Source of the DNA: a virus
IMG/VR virus record: IMGVR_UViG_3300020442_001020
Location: 1-22,795 of that record
DNA: 22,795 nt
Strand: one strand, 5' to 3'
Shown: positions 12,935-21,210 of the stretch, piece after piece
Layout: each line of letters opens with the position of its first letter
Position numbering within the stretch: position 1 is the stretch's first letter
Notes under the pieces: generated by a model
Databases searched by the model: none
What the model was told of the DNA's origin: nothing
What the model saw: the letters and a program-made list of their open reading frames with translations, nothing else
Position numbers and translations under genes: made by a program

Positions 12935-14410
12935 TTATAAACTTATATCGACTGGAACTCCTCTCACATTACTAATCTCGACATTGAAGAAAGCCATGAC
13001 TGCTTCAAACATTCTTTTACCCATGTTTGCAATTCTCTTTAATACTTTCTTTACATTGTCCATTACTTTCTTGATTACCTTTTGAAACTTGTTCCAAGTT
13101 TTTGAACCAATTTCTTTTGCCCAGTTCCCAGCACGTTTGATAATATCAAATGCACCTTCTTCTAGAACTTCTTCAGTTAGTAACAGATCGAAACCATCCA
13201 TGGTGGTGAGTTCGTTAACGACCATGGTTTTAAAATCATCAATACCATAATGTTCTTTCAATCCTATTCTCATAGTAGAATATGCTGGTGAATTACCACC
13301 ACCTTTCTTAAATGCAATGTAAGGATTGATCTGACTTGCATACTTCTTGATGATCTTATCATTGATTGAGGTGATTGGTTCTACCTCAACTTTTTTTGTA
13401 TTAATATCAAACTTACCTAGTAGGTTTGCAGCTGCAGGGCCTTCGTTAAATTTAACATTACCCGTTGATGCTTCTAACACTACGTTCAGTGAGAATAGTT
13501 GATTGACTTCTGTATCGTTGTTTAAATAAGACATCAAGATTTCTGACAATTCTCTGTTGTCTTTATCTTTTTGTTGGAAATCTATGATGTCCTCACCCGT
13601 CTCCCCAGCTGCTGTCCTTTTGTTTAGTGATGTAACAGTCTCAGTTGTGATAAGACTATTCATCTTCTCTTCCATTTTTTCTACCAAACCTTTTGCAAAG
13701 TTTTTGTTCTCACCCATTTTTGAAAGTGCAGCTCTGACTGTTGCAATAGACTCACCCTTTGCACCTGACATAAGTTGTGAACCACCTGCTTTCTTGAGTG
13801 ATATTTTTTCTTTGAATCCTGAACCAGCAATATCTGTCTTAGGTGTAGGATTACTTGCACCGCTGTCTTTGTAGATTTTGGAAATGGTATTTGGTATCCC
13901 ACCTTTACCTGTGGATACTAATTCTTTCTCTTTTAGTTTCTTATTGAATCCAACTGCAATCTCTTTTGCAATGTCTAGGTATAGTGGAAATGACTCTGCA
14001 GTTCTTATTACGTCTGCATCTGTTTTTTTGTTGTTGAGTTTATTGTACTCGTAGATGATAAGTTCTTCCCACTGTGCGCCACTTGGTGTATCTCCACCTT
14101 CTTTTACATGATTGAAGTATGCAGACTTATAACCAGCACCACCTTTTATATGAAAAGTCTTCTTACCACTCTGTAGATATTTCTCAAACTGTCCGTCTTC
14201 TGTTCCTAAAAAAGCAGTTACTCTCTTAGTAGGTTTCACTGCAATGAAGACATCACCATGTTTAAAACCTTCTGCATCGAACTCTTTGATACCACCTTTG
14301 TACATAAACTTATGTCCGATAACATAATCGGGTTTAAGAATAGATGCTTCAACCAAAGGCTTCTTTGGTACTATTATGGTTTTATCTGTGAATTGTGAGA
14401 AAGATTTCAT
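12935..14410 (-). CDS. Putative head-internal or structural protein with capsid-targeting-like N-terminus
   Basis: This 491-aa protein has no recognised enzymatic domain. It begins MKSFSQF, similar to the capsid-targeting start of T4 internal proteins (MKTYQEF/MKTFKEF type). KPLVEA at about residue 21 fits the T4 prohead protease rule (L/I-x-E then A/G), and VLEEGA near residue 420 fits as well. The middle has Gly/Lys-rich and helical stretches; the C-terminus (about 425-480) is a Lys-rich amphipathic region (KKVMDNVKKVLKRIANMGKR). An exact TATAAATA late promoter lies 5 nt before the ATG, in keeping with a virion protein. The structural role is inferred from these signals. Confidence 0.7.
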   Translation of the reverse strand: MKSFSQFTDKTIIVPKKPLVEASILKPDYVIGHKFMYKGGIKEFDAEGFKHGDVFIAVKPTKRVTAFLGTEDGQFEKYLQSGKKTFHIKGGAGYKSAYFNHVKEGGDTPSGAQWEELIIYEYNKLNNKKTDADVIRTAESFPLYLDIAKEIAVGFNKKLKEKELVSTGKGGIPNTISKIYKDSGASNPTPKTDIAGSGFKEKISLKKAGGSQLMSGAKGESIATVRAALSKMGENKNFAKGLVEKMEEKMNSLITTETVTSLNKRTAAGETGEDIIDFQQKDKDNRELSEILMSYLNNDTEVNQLFSLNVVLEASTGNVKFNEGPAAANLLGKFDINTKKVEVEPITSINDKIIKKYASQINPYIAFKKGGGNSPAYSTMRIGLKEHYGIDDFKTMVVNELTTMDGFDLLLTEEVLEEGAFDIIKRAGNWAKEIGSKTWNKFQKVIKKVMDNVKKVLKRIANMGKRMFEAVMAFFNVEISNVRGVPVDISL

Positions 14411-14415
14411 AATAC

Positions 14416-14423
14416 TATTTATA
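14416..14423 (-). promoter_or_regulatory. T4 late promoter TATAAATA
   Basis: Exact match on the minus strand, in the 13-nt gap between gene 46 and the 491-aa gene. Five nucleotides separate it from the ATG, so the expected +1 is the A of the start codon. Confidence 0.75.
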
Positions 14424-16139
14424 TTATTCTGCTATCCTTGAGAAGTTTTTATACTTTTCAAACCTCGTTACATTCTCAAATTTGTCGTATAGAATATCAC
14501 CTTTGTGAGAAATGATAAATGCATTTGTCTTCTCAGTAAGAGTGTTTAGCATCTTCATGAATTCATCTGTACCATTTGCATCGAGTGAACTATCAAACAC
14601 TTCGTCTAATACCAATAGATTAGTGTTCACTGAGTTCTTCATTCTTGCAACTGCTCTCCATGTAAAGAGAAGTGCCAAGTCGATTCTCATCTTTTCACCC
14701 TGTGAGAAGTTTTCATATTTGAATACGTCTCTGAACCTAGACTTGATTGTTTCTTCGAAACTCTCATCTAATTCAAAACCAACATAGAACTCTAACTGTG
14801 CTAGATACTTGTTGATCAATTTGTTCATGATGGGTACATATTGTTTGATGATCTTTTCCTTGACACCCTGATCTCTAAGTAAGAGAGTTGCAATCTCTAA
14901 GTAGTGACCATTGTCAGCAAGATGCTGTTTCCTCTTCAATAGTGTATGGAGATCATCCTCACACTTTTCTACTTGGGTATGTGCATCTGTATTACCTTGT
15001 TGCTCTTCTTCAAGAGCTGCAATCTCTTTCTGCAGTTTACCAATGTATTTTTGATTAGAAACTATTTCCGTTTGTGCTAATCCAATCTCTCGTTGGATGT
15101 CGTCAATATCGGATTGAACACCTCTGATTCTTTCGATCTCGGTGTGGAGGTCTGCAATTTGGGATTCAAGAGTTGACAACGCCTCCTTGATTTCATTGAC
15201 CTTTGCAGATTTTTCCTGAATGTGTTTCTCTTTGTGTTCATGATCTAAACCCTGTTTACATGTGGGACAATTGTCATTGTTCTCATAGAACTCAATGTCT
15301 TCAATTGCTTTTTTTCTAGCTCTTTCGAGTTGAGTCTCCAAGTCATTTGTTTGTTTGAGTCTATCTTCCGTAGAATCTTTGTTCTCGATAAGTCGTGTTT
15401 TCTCCACCACATTTTGCGTCTTTTCATCAACCTCTCCTAATAGTTTGTCGATATTGGTTTGAGTTTGACTAATGGTAGCCTCGAATTTCAAGATTTTTTC
15501 ATCACGATTTTCACGGAGTGCATTTAGTTGACTATTTAATCCACTAATCCTTTCTTCAAGAATTGCAATCTCATGTTGATTCTCCTTCACTTCTAATACA
15601 TGATTAGACTTTCGTTTCCTCAACAACTGCATCATAGTTGTAAAAATAGTAATATCCAAAAGGTCTTCAACTAGCTTCCTTCTGTCCTTTGCTCTAAGTT
15701 GCATGAACGGAGTGAAGTTTGCTGACCCTAGGATTGCCACCTGAGTGAATGAACGATAACTCATTTTGAGTATGTTATTCTCTAGGTGTTCTTGATAATC
15801 CCTGACACTTGCATCCTGATTCAATAAGATATCGTTACCCCATATCTCAAAGATGTTAGGTTTTGCGCCACGGATTATTTTGTAGTCTTTAGACCCGATT
15901 GAAAAATCAAGTTCAACTACAAGTTCTTTTTGATTGATTGAATTTACAAGTAAGTCTTTTTTCAGATTACGGAACCCACGACCATACAGTGCATAACATA
16001 ATGCATCTAATAGAGTCGATTTACCAGCACCGTTCTCACCTAGTATAAGAGTTGTCTGATGGGTATTAAGTGGTATCTTTGTAAACTTGTTACCCGATGA
16101 TAGTAAATTTTTATATCTTACTTCTTTAAATATAATCAT
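14424..16139 (-). CDS. 46: gp46 recombination nuclease subunit (SbcC/Rad50-like)
   Basis: This 571-aa protein is close to T4 gp46 (560 aa). The ABC-type head has Walker A GENGAGKST at residues 34-42. A long coiled coil (about 165-440) carries the zinc hook CPTC near residue 291. The C-terminal head has the signature FSQGEKMR at about 477 and Walker B NLLVLDEVFD at about 510. With gp47 it resects DNA ends for recombination-dependent replication and helps degrade host DNA. It overlaps gene 47 by 4 nt (ATGA). All key motifs are intact. Confidence 0.97.
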   Translation of the reverse strand: MIIFKEVRYKNLLSSGNKFTKIPLNTHQTTLILGENGAGKSTLLDALCYALYGRGFRNLKKDLLVNSINQKELVVELDFSIGSKDYKIIRGAKPNIFEIWGNDILLNQDASVRDYQEHLENNILKMSYRSFTQVAILGSANFTPFMQLRAKDRRKLVEDLLDITIFTTMMQLLRKRKSNHVLEVKENQHEIAILEERISGLNSQLNALRENRDEKILKFEATISQTQTNIDKLLGEVDEKTQNVVEKTRLIENKDSTEDRLKQTNDLETQLERARKKAIEDIEFYENNDNCPTCKQGLDHEHKEKHIQEKSAKVNEIKEALSTLESQIADLHTEIERIRGVQSDIDDIQREIGLAQTEIVSNQKYIGKLQKEIAALEEEQQGNTDAHTQVEKCEDDLHTLLKRKQHLADNGHYLEIATLLLRDQGVKEKIIKQYVPIMNKLINKYLAQLEFYVGFELDESFEETIKSRFRDVFKYENFSQGEKMRIDLALLFTWRAVARMKNSVNTNLLVLDEVFDSSLDANGTDEFMKMLNTLTEKTNAFIISHKGDILYDKFENVTRFEKYKNFSRIAE

Positions 16140-17203
16140 AGATAGGTGTGTTCATCCAGTGCTTCATTATACAATGAAGTCATCAATTCTGTAAGAGGCT
16201 TTTTCTTTCCTTGGATGTCCATACTCTCGACATACTTGTTTAGTATAGTCAAGGTGTCTTCTACATTCTCTACATCTGCATCATCCATCAAGTCCATATG
16301 TTTATGGTCATCTACTACATTTAAGTGTAGAGGTGAAGCTGCGTGTAGTTTATCTAAGAATGCATCAAACCAATATGGGTTGTCTTTATTGACAACTATC
16401 ACTTTGGTGAATTTTCCTGTTACGTTTGAATAGTCTTTGTTGACGATCTTTTCAAATGTTTCTTTAGTGTCATCATAAAATACTTTTTCAAAAATTGTAA
16501 GTGGATTTAACACAGGCAATACTTCTCTTGTCTCTGTATCAAAGATGTGGAAGTATTTTGGGTCATCATAATCTGACCATGTGAACTGCATTTGTGAACC
16601 AAGATATCTGATGTTTGCAAACTCTGACTTCTGATGGAAGTGACCACTGTATACTTTCTCAAATCTCTTTACATAAGAATGATCAAGTCCATGTTGACAC
16701 GTCATGCCTGGGTGCATCAAAGCACCTTCAAACTCAAAGTGTCCCATACAGATAGGTGCATCACATGTCATTAGAAACTCAACTTGATCTGCATAGTTAT
16801 CACTATTAATCCATGGACTAAATGCTATATTCAATCCATCAAATTCTTTGACTACGGGTTCAGTGTGTACAGTAATACTCTCATCACCAAACAATAATAG
16901 TTCAGGTGCATTTACATCATTCGTATTCTTATAATAAGTATCATGATTACCAATAATCAAATCCATGGTAATACCAGCATCCAACATAGGTTGGATAAAG
17001 TGTTCACGGTTTGCTTTAAGGGATGAGAAGTTTACATATTTTCTGCGATCAAAGTAATCACCTAGGTGGATGATATGTTTGATATCATTCTCTTCCAAAT
17101 ATGGAAAGAATACTTCATTATAAAAACGTCCTTGGTAATCGGCCATTGCAACCATATCACCTCGGACTCCCGCATGGGTGTCATTCAATAGTGCTATCTT
17201 CAT
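16136..17203 (-). CDS. 47: gp47 recombination nuclease (SbcD/Mre11-like)
   Basis: This 355-aa calcineurin-like phosphoesterase has DTHAG at 8-12, HLGDYFDRR at 47-54, GNHDTYY at 85-91, and SGHFHQKS with metal-binding His at about 188 and 190. These are the Mre11 metal ligands. It forms the nuclease with gp46 and is translated in step with it and with gp55 (4-nt overlaps on both sides). Length agrees with T4 gp47 (339 aa). Confidence 0.97.
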   Translation of the reverse strand: MKIALLNDTHAGVRGDMVAMADYQGRFYNEVFFPYLEENDIKHIIHLGDYFDRRKYVNFSSLKANREHFIQPMLDAGITMDLIIGNHDTYYKNTNDVNAPELLLFGDESITVHTEPVVKEFDGLNIAFSPWINSDNYADQVEFLMTCDAPICMGHFEFEGALMHPGMTCQHGLDHSYVKRFEKVYSGHFHQKSEFANIRYLGSQMQFTWSDYDDPKYFHIFDTETREVLPVLNPLTIFEKVFYDDTKETFEKIVNKDYSNVTGKFTKVIVVNKDNPYWFDAFLDKLHAASPLHLNVVDDHKHMDLMDDADVENVEDTLTILNKYVESMDIQGKKKPLTELMTSLYNEALDEHTYL

Positions 17204-17757
17204 TCAGTAAATTTATCTAGACTGTTCTCTTTAACTTTCTTGGTTCGTTTTGATTTTCGTGGTTCGTATTCAACCCTATTCATATTCTCTTGCATCCACT
17301 CTATATTAGTGTTGGTAAGAGTAGGGTCATGTTCCCCATCAATAGTTGTGTATGCATCCATAGTAATGTTACTTTCCTCGATGGACTTCTGCTTGATGAA
17401 TACTTGCTTCTTCTCCTTTTGTATCCTTCGTAGGAATGCGTAGTAACAAATTTGAGTTACATATGCAAATGCATTGTTTGACTTTTCAGTATTGAAGTTA
17501 CCGATGTATTGGATACAGTTTTCAATTGCATCACAAATCATTTCGTCTCGGTATGTGTAGTTGATAAAATTAGGTCTAGTCGATAAACGAGTAGCAATTT
17601 TATAGATACATTCACCAATGTATTCTGTCATTCTTGGGGGGACTTCCCCGTTGGATTCTGCAAGTTTAACTGATGCGTTATACTCGGAGACTGCTAGTGT
17701 GAACTCTTTGTTGTTAACATAGTGTTCAGCCTGTTTTGGGTCTTTTTTAGTAGTCAT
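17200..17757 (-). CDS. 55: gp55 late-transcription sigma factor
   Basis: The protein has 185 aa, the same length as T4 gp55. Matches include YVNNKEFTLAV (T4 YVNNKELLQAI), RPNFINYTYRDEMICDAIENC, NFNTEKSNNAFAYVTQICYYAFLRRI, then KKEK-type basic residues. gp55 directs host RNA polymerase to TATAAATA late promoters, together with gp33 and the gp45 clamp in T4. The ATG is fixed, since the next Met is at residue 43. It lies 6 nt after a perfect TATAAT -10 box, which suggests a leaderless mRNA. It is the first gene of the 55-47-46 operon. Confidence 0.95.
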   Translation of the reverse strand: MTTKKDPKQAEHYVNNKEFTLAVSEYNASVKLAESNGEVPPRMTEYIGECIYKIATRLSTRPNFINYTYRDEMICDAIENCIQYIGNFNTEKSNNAFAYVTQICYYAFLRRIQKEKKQVFIKQKSIEESNITMDAYTTIDGEHDPTLTNTNIEWMQENMNRVEYEPRKSKRTKKVKENSLDKFTE

Positions 17758-17763
17758 GTGTCT

Positions 17764-17791
17764 ATTATACTAGAAAATCTCCGTATTGTAA
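17764..17791 (-). promoter_or_regulatory. Sigma70-like promoter of gp55
   Basis: TTACAA (17791-17786), 16-bp spacer, perfect TATAAT (17769-17764), then AGACAC and the ATG. The spacer is shorter than in the other early promoters, but the position of the -10 relative to the ATG is the same. Confidence 0.75.
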
Positions 17792-17827
17792 GGGGGTTTC
17801 TAGTATTTATTTAATTTGAATTTTTCA

Positions 17828-17849
17828 GCAAAACCATCTTTACAGATGG
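17828..17849 (-). terminator. Possible weak terminator
   Basis: Hairpin CCATCT/AGATGG with a GTAA tetraloop (17849-17834 on the minus strand), followed by TTTTG. It stands after the 45-aa gene and before the gp55 promoter, where an end of transcript is expected. The short stem and T-run make it uncertain. Confidence 0.45.
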
Positions 17850-17868
17850 AAATTCGATGGTAAAATAA

Positions 17869-18006
17869 CTATGTACCCGCAGGGGAATATATTAATAAAG
17901 GGATTTCTACCCTTCTATCAATAGCACGTGACATTCGATCTTGTTCACCGATTGTAACATAGAACATACACAATCCTACCATCATCCCTAATATATAGGT
18001 CTTCAC
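17869..18006 (-). CDS. Small membrane protein, 45 aa, GTG start
   Basis: The frame from GTG 18006-18004 encodes (M)KTYILGMMVGLCMFYVTIGE, then QDRMSRAIDRRVEIPLLIYS and a short end. One hydrophobic helix covers about residues 3-20. The GTG overlaps the stop of the preceding gene (GTGA), the usual coupling here. An internal ATG pair could serve as start. Function unknown. Confidence 0.5.
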   Translation of the reverse strand: MKTYILGMMVGLCMFYVTIGEQDRMSRAIDRRVEIPLLIYSPAGT

Positions 18007-18206
18007 GAAAACACCCACTGGTTGATCATCATTACAAGACCCATCATTCCTAATGCAGATATCTGAACGACTGTTGCAATTGCAACGAAACTAAGCTGAC
18101 GATCACCCCACCATTTCAATTCGGTGTTGTACCAGTCTTCGACTTCTTGGGGGGTTGCGTCCCTTGGTTTGTTGAGCAATAAACTCAACTGATTAGGATA
18201 CTTCAT
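18003..18206 (-). CDS. Small C-terminal-anchored membrane protein, 67 aa
   Basis: It begins MKYPNQLSLLLNKPRDATPQ, then EVEDWYNTELKWWGDRQL, and ends in a hydrophobic helix (VAIATVVQISALGMMGLVMM). The ATG at 18206 is preferred over an in-frame GTG at 18251, because it forms an ATGA overlap with the stop of the 30-aa gene and leaves a compact cytoplasmic part. Part of a run of four tiny membrane genes. Function unknown. Confidence 0.65.
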   Translation of the reverse strand: MKYPNQLSLLLNKPRDATPQEVEDWYNTELKWWGDRQLSFVAIATVVQISALGMMGLVMMINQWVFS

Positions 18207-18295
18207 GCAACACCCCACAAAGAAGCCATAAAGATTAGCATGAGTGTACACACTTCTGCATTCTCTTTAATTTTTTGTATCTTTTTCTGTGACAT
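18203..18295 (-). CDS. Tiny membrane protein, 30 aa
   Basis: The reading frame ATG 18295-18293 gives MSQKKIQKIKENAEV, then CTLMLIFMASLWGVA: a basic N-terminus followed by one hydrophobic helix. It has a strong ribosome site (TTAAGGAAAAATG) and a 4-nt overlap with the next gene. These two signals make it credible despite its size. Confidence 0.55.
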   Translation of the reverse strand: MSQKKIQKIKENAEVCTLMLIFMASLWGVA

Positions 18296-18318
18296 TTTTC
18301 CTTAAATGCCACAACAAC

Positions 18319-18486
18319 TTAATATCCCATTGATAGGAATATAATACCGAAAGGTATAAGGATTGGAAGAGTCAATAGTGTTATGAACTCTATACCATCG
18401 ATTAGCTTTGATATAATCTCTGATCTTCTCAAGTGTTCGATTTCAGACACCATGCTCCTTGCAATCTTCAAAACTGCCGTGGTCAT
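18319..18486 (-). CDS. Small membrane protein, 55 aa
   Basis: From ATG 18486-18484: MTTAVLKIARSMVSEIEHLR, a helical charged part, then a hydrophobic C-terminal helix (FITLLTLPILIPFGIIFLS). GAGGAAA lies about 10 nt upstream; Met12 is an alternative start. It heads the four-gene membrane cluster. Confidence 0.55.
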   Translation of the reverse strand: MTTAVLKIARSMVSEIEHLRRSEIISKLIDGIEFITLLTLPILIPFGIIFLSMGY

Positions 18487-18609
18487 GGTTTGGTTTCCTC
18501 GTTAGTAAATATAAACACACTGAATAATATGATATAACTCAAAATTATTCGATAGTATATATGCATTCGCGTTACTCAATGTAACATAAATGGTATAAAA
18601 AAATAATTT
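18487..18609. other. A+T-rich intergenic gap, 123 bp
   Basis: It separates the Sm-like gene from the small membrane genes. It holds a small inverted repeat GTTAC/GTAAC around TCAAT and a longer-loop GAATAAT/ATTATTC pair. I see no clear -35/-10, no TATAAATA on the minus strand and no open frame, though a promoter for the membrane cluster would be expected here. Confidence 0.5.
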
Positions 18610-19137
18610 TTAATGAATTTTTTTCTTGTCAGAAGGTGGACGTGCTGTTTCAAAGTCTGCAAGGTAATCATCTTCCTGATTCCACTCTTCCTCTTCTAAC
18701 TGTTGCAACATTCTTTCTTCCTCTTCAGTGATCGGGCCACCTGTTGCATCCATCAAGTCTCTGACCATTCTTTCGACATATGATCTTCTGACTTCTTTTC
18801 TGTTTCCAGTTAGAGGGATAGTTTCGTTTTCAACCATGTCGAACCATCGAGAAGATGCTTCATCGTAGTATGGAATGAATTGATTATTAAGTCGACTTCT
18901 ATGTGCAATCATATCAAGAGGCATCTTGACTGTAGAGTCTGCAGACATAGGTGCATAAGGATAAAAAGTAGCAAGGGTATGAGTACCTTCGGGATTGACT
19001 ACTTCAAGTCTGCATAACATAGGTAGAGTTATCTCCACACCTTCGTGTGTATCTCTAGTCATCCCAACAACTTCAGCACCAGTCTTAAGTTTTAGGACTT
19101 CGTATTGTTGGGGAATTATATCGTTAGGTCTTGTCAT
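18610..19137 (-). CDS. Hypothetical protein with Sm-like N-terminal region and acidic C-terminus
   Basis: The protein has 175 aa. The N-terminal part (YEVLKLKTGAEVVGMTRDTH, then ITLPMLCRLEV) follows the strand pattern of short Sm/Hfq-like folds that occur in many marine T4-like phages (KLxTGEExxG, then a P-M strand); this is resemblance only. Residues about 140-160 are Glu-rich, and the tail is basic (PPSDKKKIH). It overlaps the uvsW 3' end by 14 nt. An exact TATAAATA lies within uvsW about 50 bp upstream and could drive it late. Confidence 0.7.
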   Translation of the reverse strand: MTRPNDIIPQQYEVLKLKTGAEVVGMTRDTHEGVEITLPMLCRLEVVNPEGTHTLATFYPYAPMSADSTVKMPLDMIAHRSRLNNQFIPYYDEASSRWFDMVENETIPLTGNRKEVRRSYVERMVRDLMDATGGPITEEEERMLQQLEEEEWNQEDDYLADFETARPPSDKKKIH

Positions 19138-20554
19138 TTAAATCGAACTGCTTAATTTCGTATGAAAAATTTTCCTCGTTGTAAATATTTATACGATCTT
19201 TCAGGTGATTGAGAGTATAGTTTTCACACTGTAGATCATCTGCAATATCAAAAAGTCTCATTTTTTCTTTACCTTCCACCTTACGAAGACCCCTACCGAT
19301 TGACTGTAGGTTTCGTATTCTAGATTTAGATGGACTTGCAAATACAATATTATCAATTCGTTTAATGTTTACACCTGTAGAGAATGTACCATAAGATGCA
19401 AGGATAGTATCATCTTTATTCCTTTCTACAATCTCTCTTACAGCTTCTCTATCTTCTGTGTCTGTTCCACCATAAACATAGTGGAGTTTATCACCCAGTC
19501 TCTTAAGCATTTTCTCATGTAGAAGAACTCCATGTTTTTCGACATATTGAAATAATACGAGTGTATTTCCTGATAAACTGTACACTAGATTACAGATGAA
19601 TTCGTTTCTTGCTTCATTAGAGACAAGGTAATCCATCTCTTCTTGGTAGGACATTTTCTTTTGTTTAGTATGACGAAGTATGACACAATCTATAGACAAG
19701 TTTGCGATGGTTCCTTCATCCATGAGTTCTTTTGTGCTTATGACCTTTTTGACTGGGCCGAACATACCTTCTAACTGCAGTCTATGACACTCTGAACCAT
19801 CAAGGGTTCCTGTGGTTCCAATTCGAATTGCAGTCTTCTTCATCTTCTCAAGTATACCTTTCAAAACATTTGCTTTAAAGAGGTGTGCTTCATCCCCGAC
19901 TACAACTTCAAAACTTTCCATAACATCTTTTGGTGCTTTAGAAAATGATTGCCATGTTGTAATTGTAATGTCTGCATCAAATACTTCCTGACCACTATAG
20001 ATTTTACAAACCCTATCAGTGTAACCATAGTCTTCGAAATCTTTTGCCATCTGTTCTACCAGTGATGTGGTAGGAACAATCACAACTGTTTTCTTATTAT
20101 AGTATCTTGTAAGCAAATATATGATCAATGATTTACCACTTGCAGTGGGTGACAATAAAAGTTGTCGACCATATTGCACTGCAGTTCTAAATGCATCCAT
20201 TTGATAGTCTCTAGGTTCAAAGGGTAGACCTAGTTCTTGTATGAAACCTTCATCAGGCTCTCTTTCTTTTTGTCCAAGGATATCATTGATTCCTATAATA
20301 TCATATCCTCTTTCTCTACAGAACTCATCAACGTAGGGAAGTAAACCAATATAGATTTTATTTGTTTTGATTGAGAATAGACGTACCTTACCATCCCAGT
20401 ATCTACTCTTGACTGATGGCATGAATTTTGCGTTAGGTACAGTAAAAGAAAAGAAATCGAATAGGTCTCTGGCTAACCCATCGTCACATTGTACTTGCAT
20501 GAAGACCTCATCGATCTTCTTAAGAATTATCTCAGAGGCCATCCTGTGTTCCAT
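19124..20554 (-). CDS. uvsW: UvsW recombination/branch-migration helicase
   Basis: This 476-aa SF2 helicase is a little shorter than T4 UvsW (503 aa). The N-terminal domain has LFDFFSFTVPNAKF and RYWDGKVRLF. The Q-motif region is FEPRDYQMDAF. Walker A is SPTASGKS at about 135-142, the DEAH box is at 221-224, motif III is GTTGTLDG, and motif VI is QSIGRGLRK. UvsW unwinds R-loops and branched recombination intermediates and shifts replication from origin- to recombination-dependent mode. It overlaps the oxygenase gene by 28 nt if M1 is used; the second Met (residue 5, at 20542) is an alternative. Confidence 0.96.
   Translation of the reverse strand: MEHRMASEIILKKIDEVFMQVQCDDGLARDLFDFFSFTVPNAKFMPSVKSRYWDGKVRLFSIKTNKIYIGLLPYVDEFCRERGYDIIGINDILGQKEREPDEGFIQELGLPFEPRDYQMDAFRTAVQYGRQLLLSPTASGKSLIIYLLTRYYNKKTVVIVPTTSLVEQMAKDFEDYGYTDRVCKIYSGQEVFDADITITTWQSFSKAPKDVMESFEVVVGDEAHLFKANVLKGILEKMKKTAIRIGTTGTLDGSECHRLQLEGMFGPVKKVISTKELMDEGTIANLSIDCVILRHTKQKKMSYQEEMDYLVSNEARNEFICNLVYSLSGNTLVLFQYVEKHGVLLHEKMLKRLGDKLHYVYGGTDTEDREAVREIVERNKDDTILASYGTFSTGVNIKRIDNIVFASPSKSRIRNLQSIGRGLRKVEGKEKMRLFDIADDLQCENYTLNHLKDRINIYNEENFSYEIKQFDLNDKT
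19186..19193 (-). promoter_or_regulatory. Possible late promoter TATAAATA inside uvsW
   Basis: Exact late consensus on the minus strand, within the uvsW coding end (codons for RINIYN). It would give a leader of about 43 nt for the Sm-like gene at 19137. Because it lies in coding sequence, chance is possible. Confidence 0.4.
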
Positions 20555-21210
20555 ACTACCAAGGATTTTCTAACCCCTCTCGTCACAGGTGTGACCTGAT
20601 GATGCAACCATGATGGGAATACAATTAGAGAACCTATCTCTTTTGCACTCATGGGTGCAGTGTGAATGATATCATCTGTATAGATAGTTTTTTGTTCCTG
20701 ACGTAATCTGTCGAAAGTACCAGCACTCTCAATCCATTGAAAGTGACCACCCTCATAATCTTCAGGAATAGATAATTGAACAGAGCAAGATATCTTTCTT
20801 ATTTGTCCACTTGGATAAGGGTCAACTCCAGCATCAGTATGCCAAGTATAGAAGTCACCCTTCTTTCTATTAGGTTGTGCTTCATATACTGTGTATTGCC
20901 AATGTTCCATATCTGCAATATCATAGTTCCAACCTGATGTCTGATTTGCTTGAACCATTCCATCAAATATTTTTTGTTTAATTTTCTGATCAAAGTTTAG
21001 ATCATTGTGATCAATCCATTTATTTGTAGACTGTCTGATTGCATGATCTTCACCACCACTTTCTTCATAAGAGTCTGCATCCTTTGTGGCTGCTCCACCA
21101 CCGACTCTAGAATTCATAGTATCTATTTGTTGTGCATAACCATGAATGTAACTTACCTCTTCCACGGAAAGAAAGTTTGGTAATATACAAGTATAGTTTT
21201 TATAGATCAT
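20527..21210 (-). CDS. PKHD-type 2OG-Fe(II) oxygenase
   Basis: The protein has 227 aa. The core has YTWHTDAGVDPYPSG (HxD), KISCSVQLS, YEGGHFQW, GSLIVFPSWLHHQVTPVTRG (distal His) and VRKSLVVWNTGWP. This is the PiuC/PKHD-type hydroxylase pattern, common in marine T4-like phages. Substrate unknown. Its ATG overlaps the uvsY stop (TAATG), so it is co-translated with recombination genes. Confidence 0.92.
   Translation of the reverse strand: MIYKNYTCILPNFLSVEEVSYIHGYAQQIDTMNSRVGGGAATKDADSYEESGGEDHAIRQSTNKWIDHNDLNFDQKIKQKIFDGMVQANQTSGWNYDIADMEHWQYTVYEAQPNRKKGDFYTWHTDAGVDPYPSGQIRKISCSVQLSIPEDYEGGHFQWIESAGTFDRLRQEQKTIYTDDIIHTAPMSAKEIGSLIVFPSWLHHQVTPVTRGVRKSLVVWNTGWPLR

Noticed and set aside
17804-17811. 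AATAAATA late-promoter-like octamer upstream of gp55
   Set aside because: It would add a 41-nt leader for gp55, but a perfect TATAAT promoter is closer and gp55 is needed before late transcription; kept only as a remote possibility.
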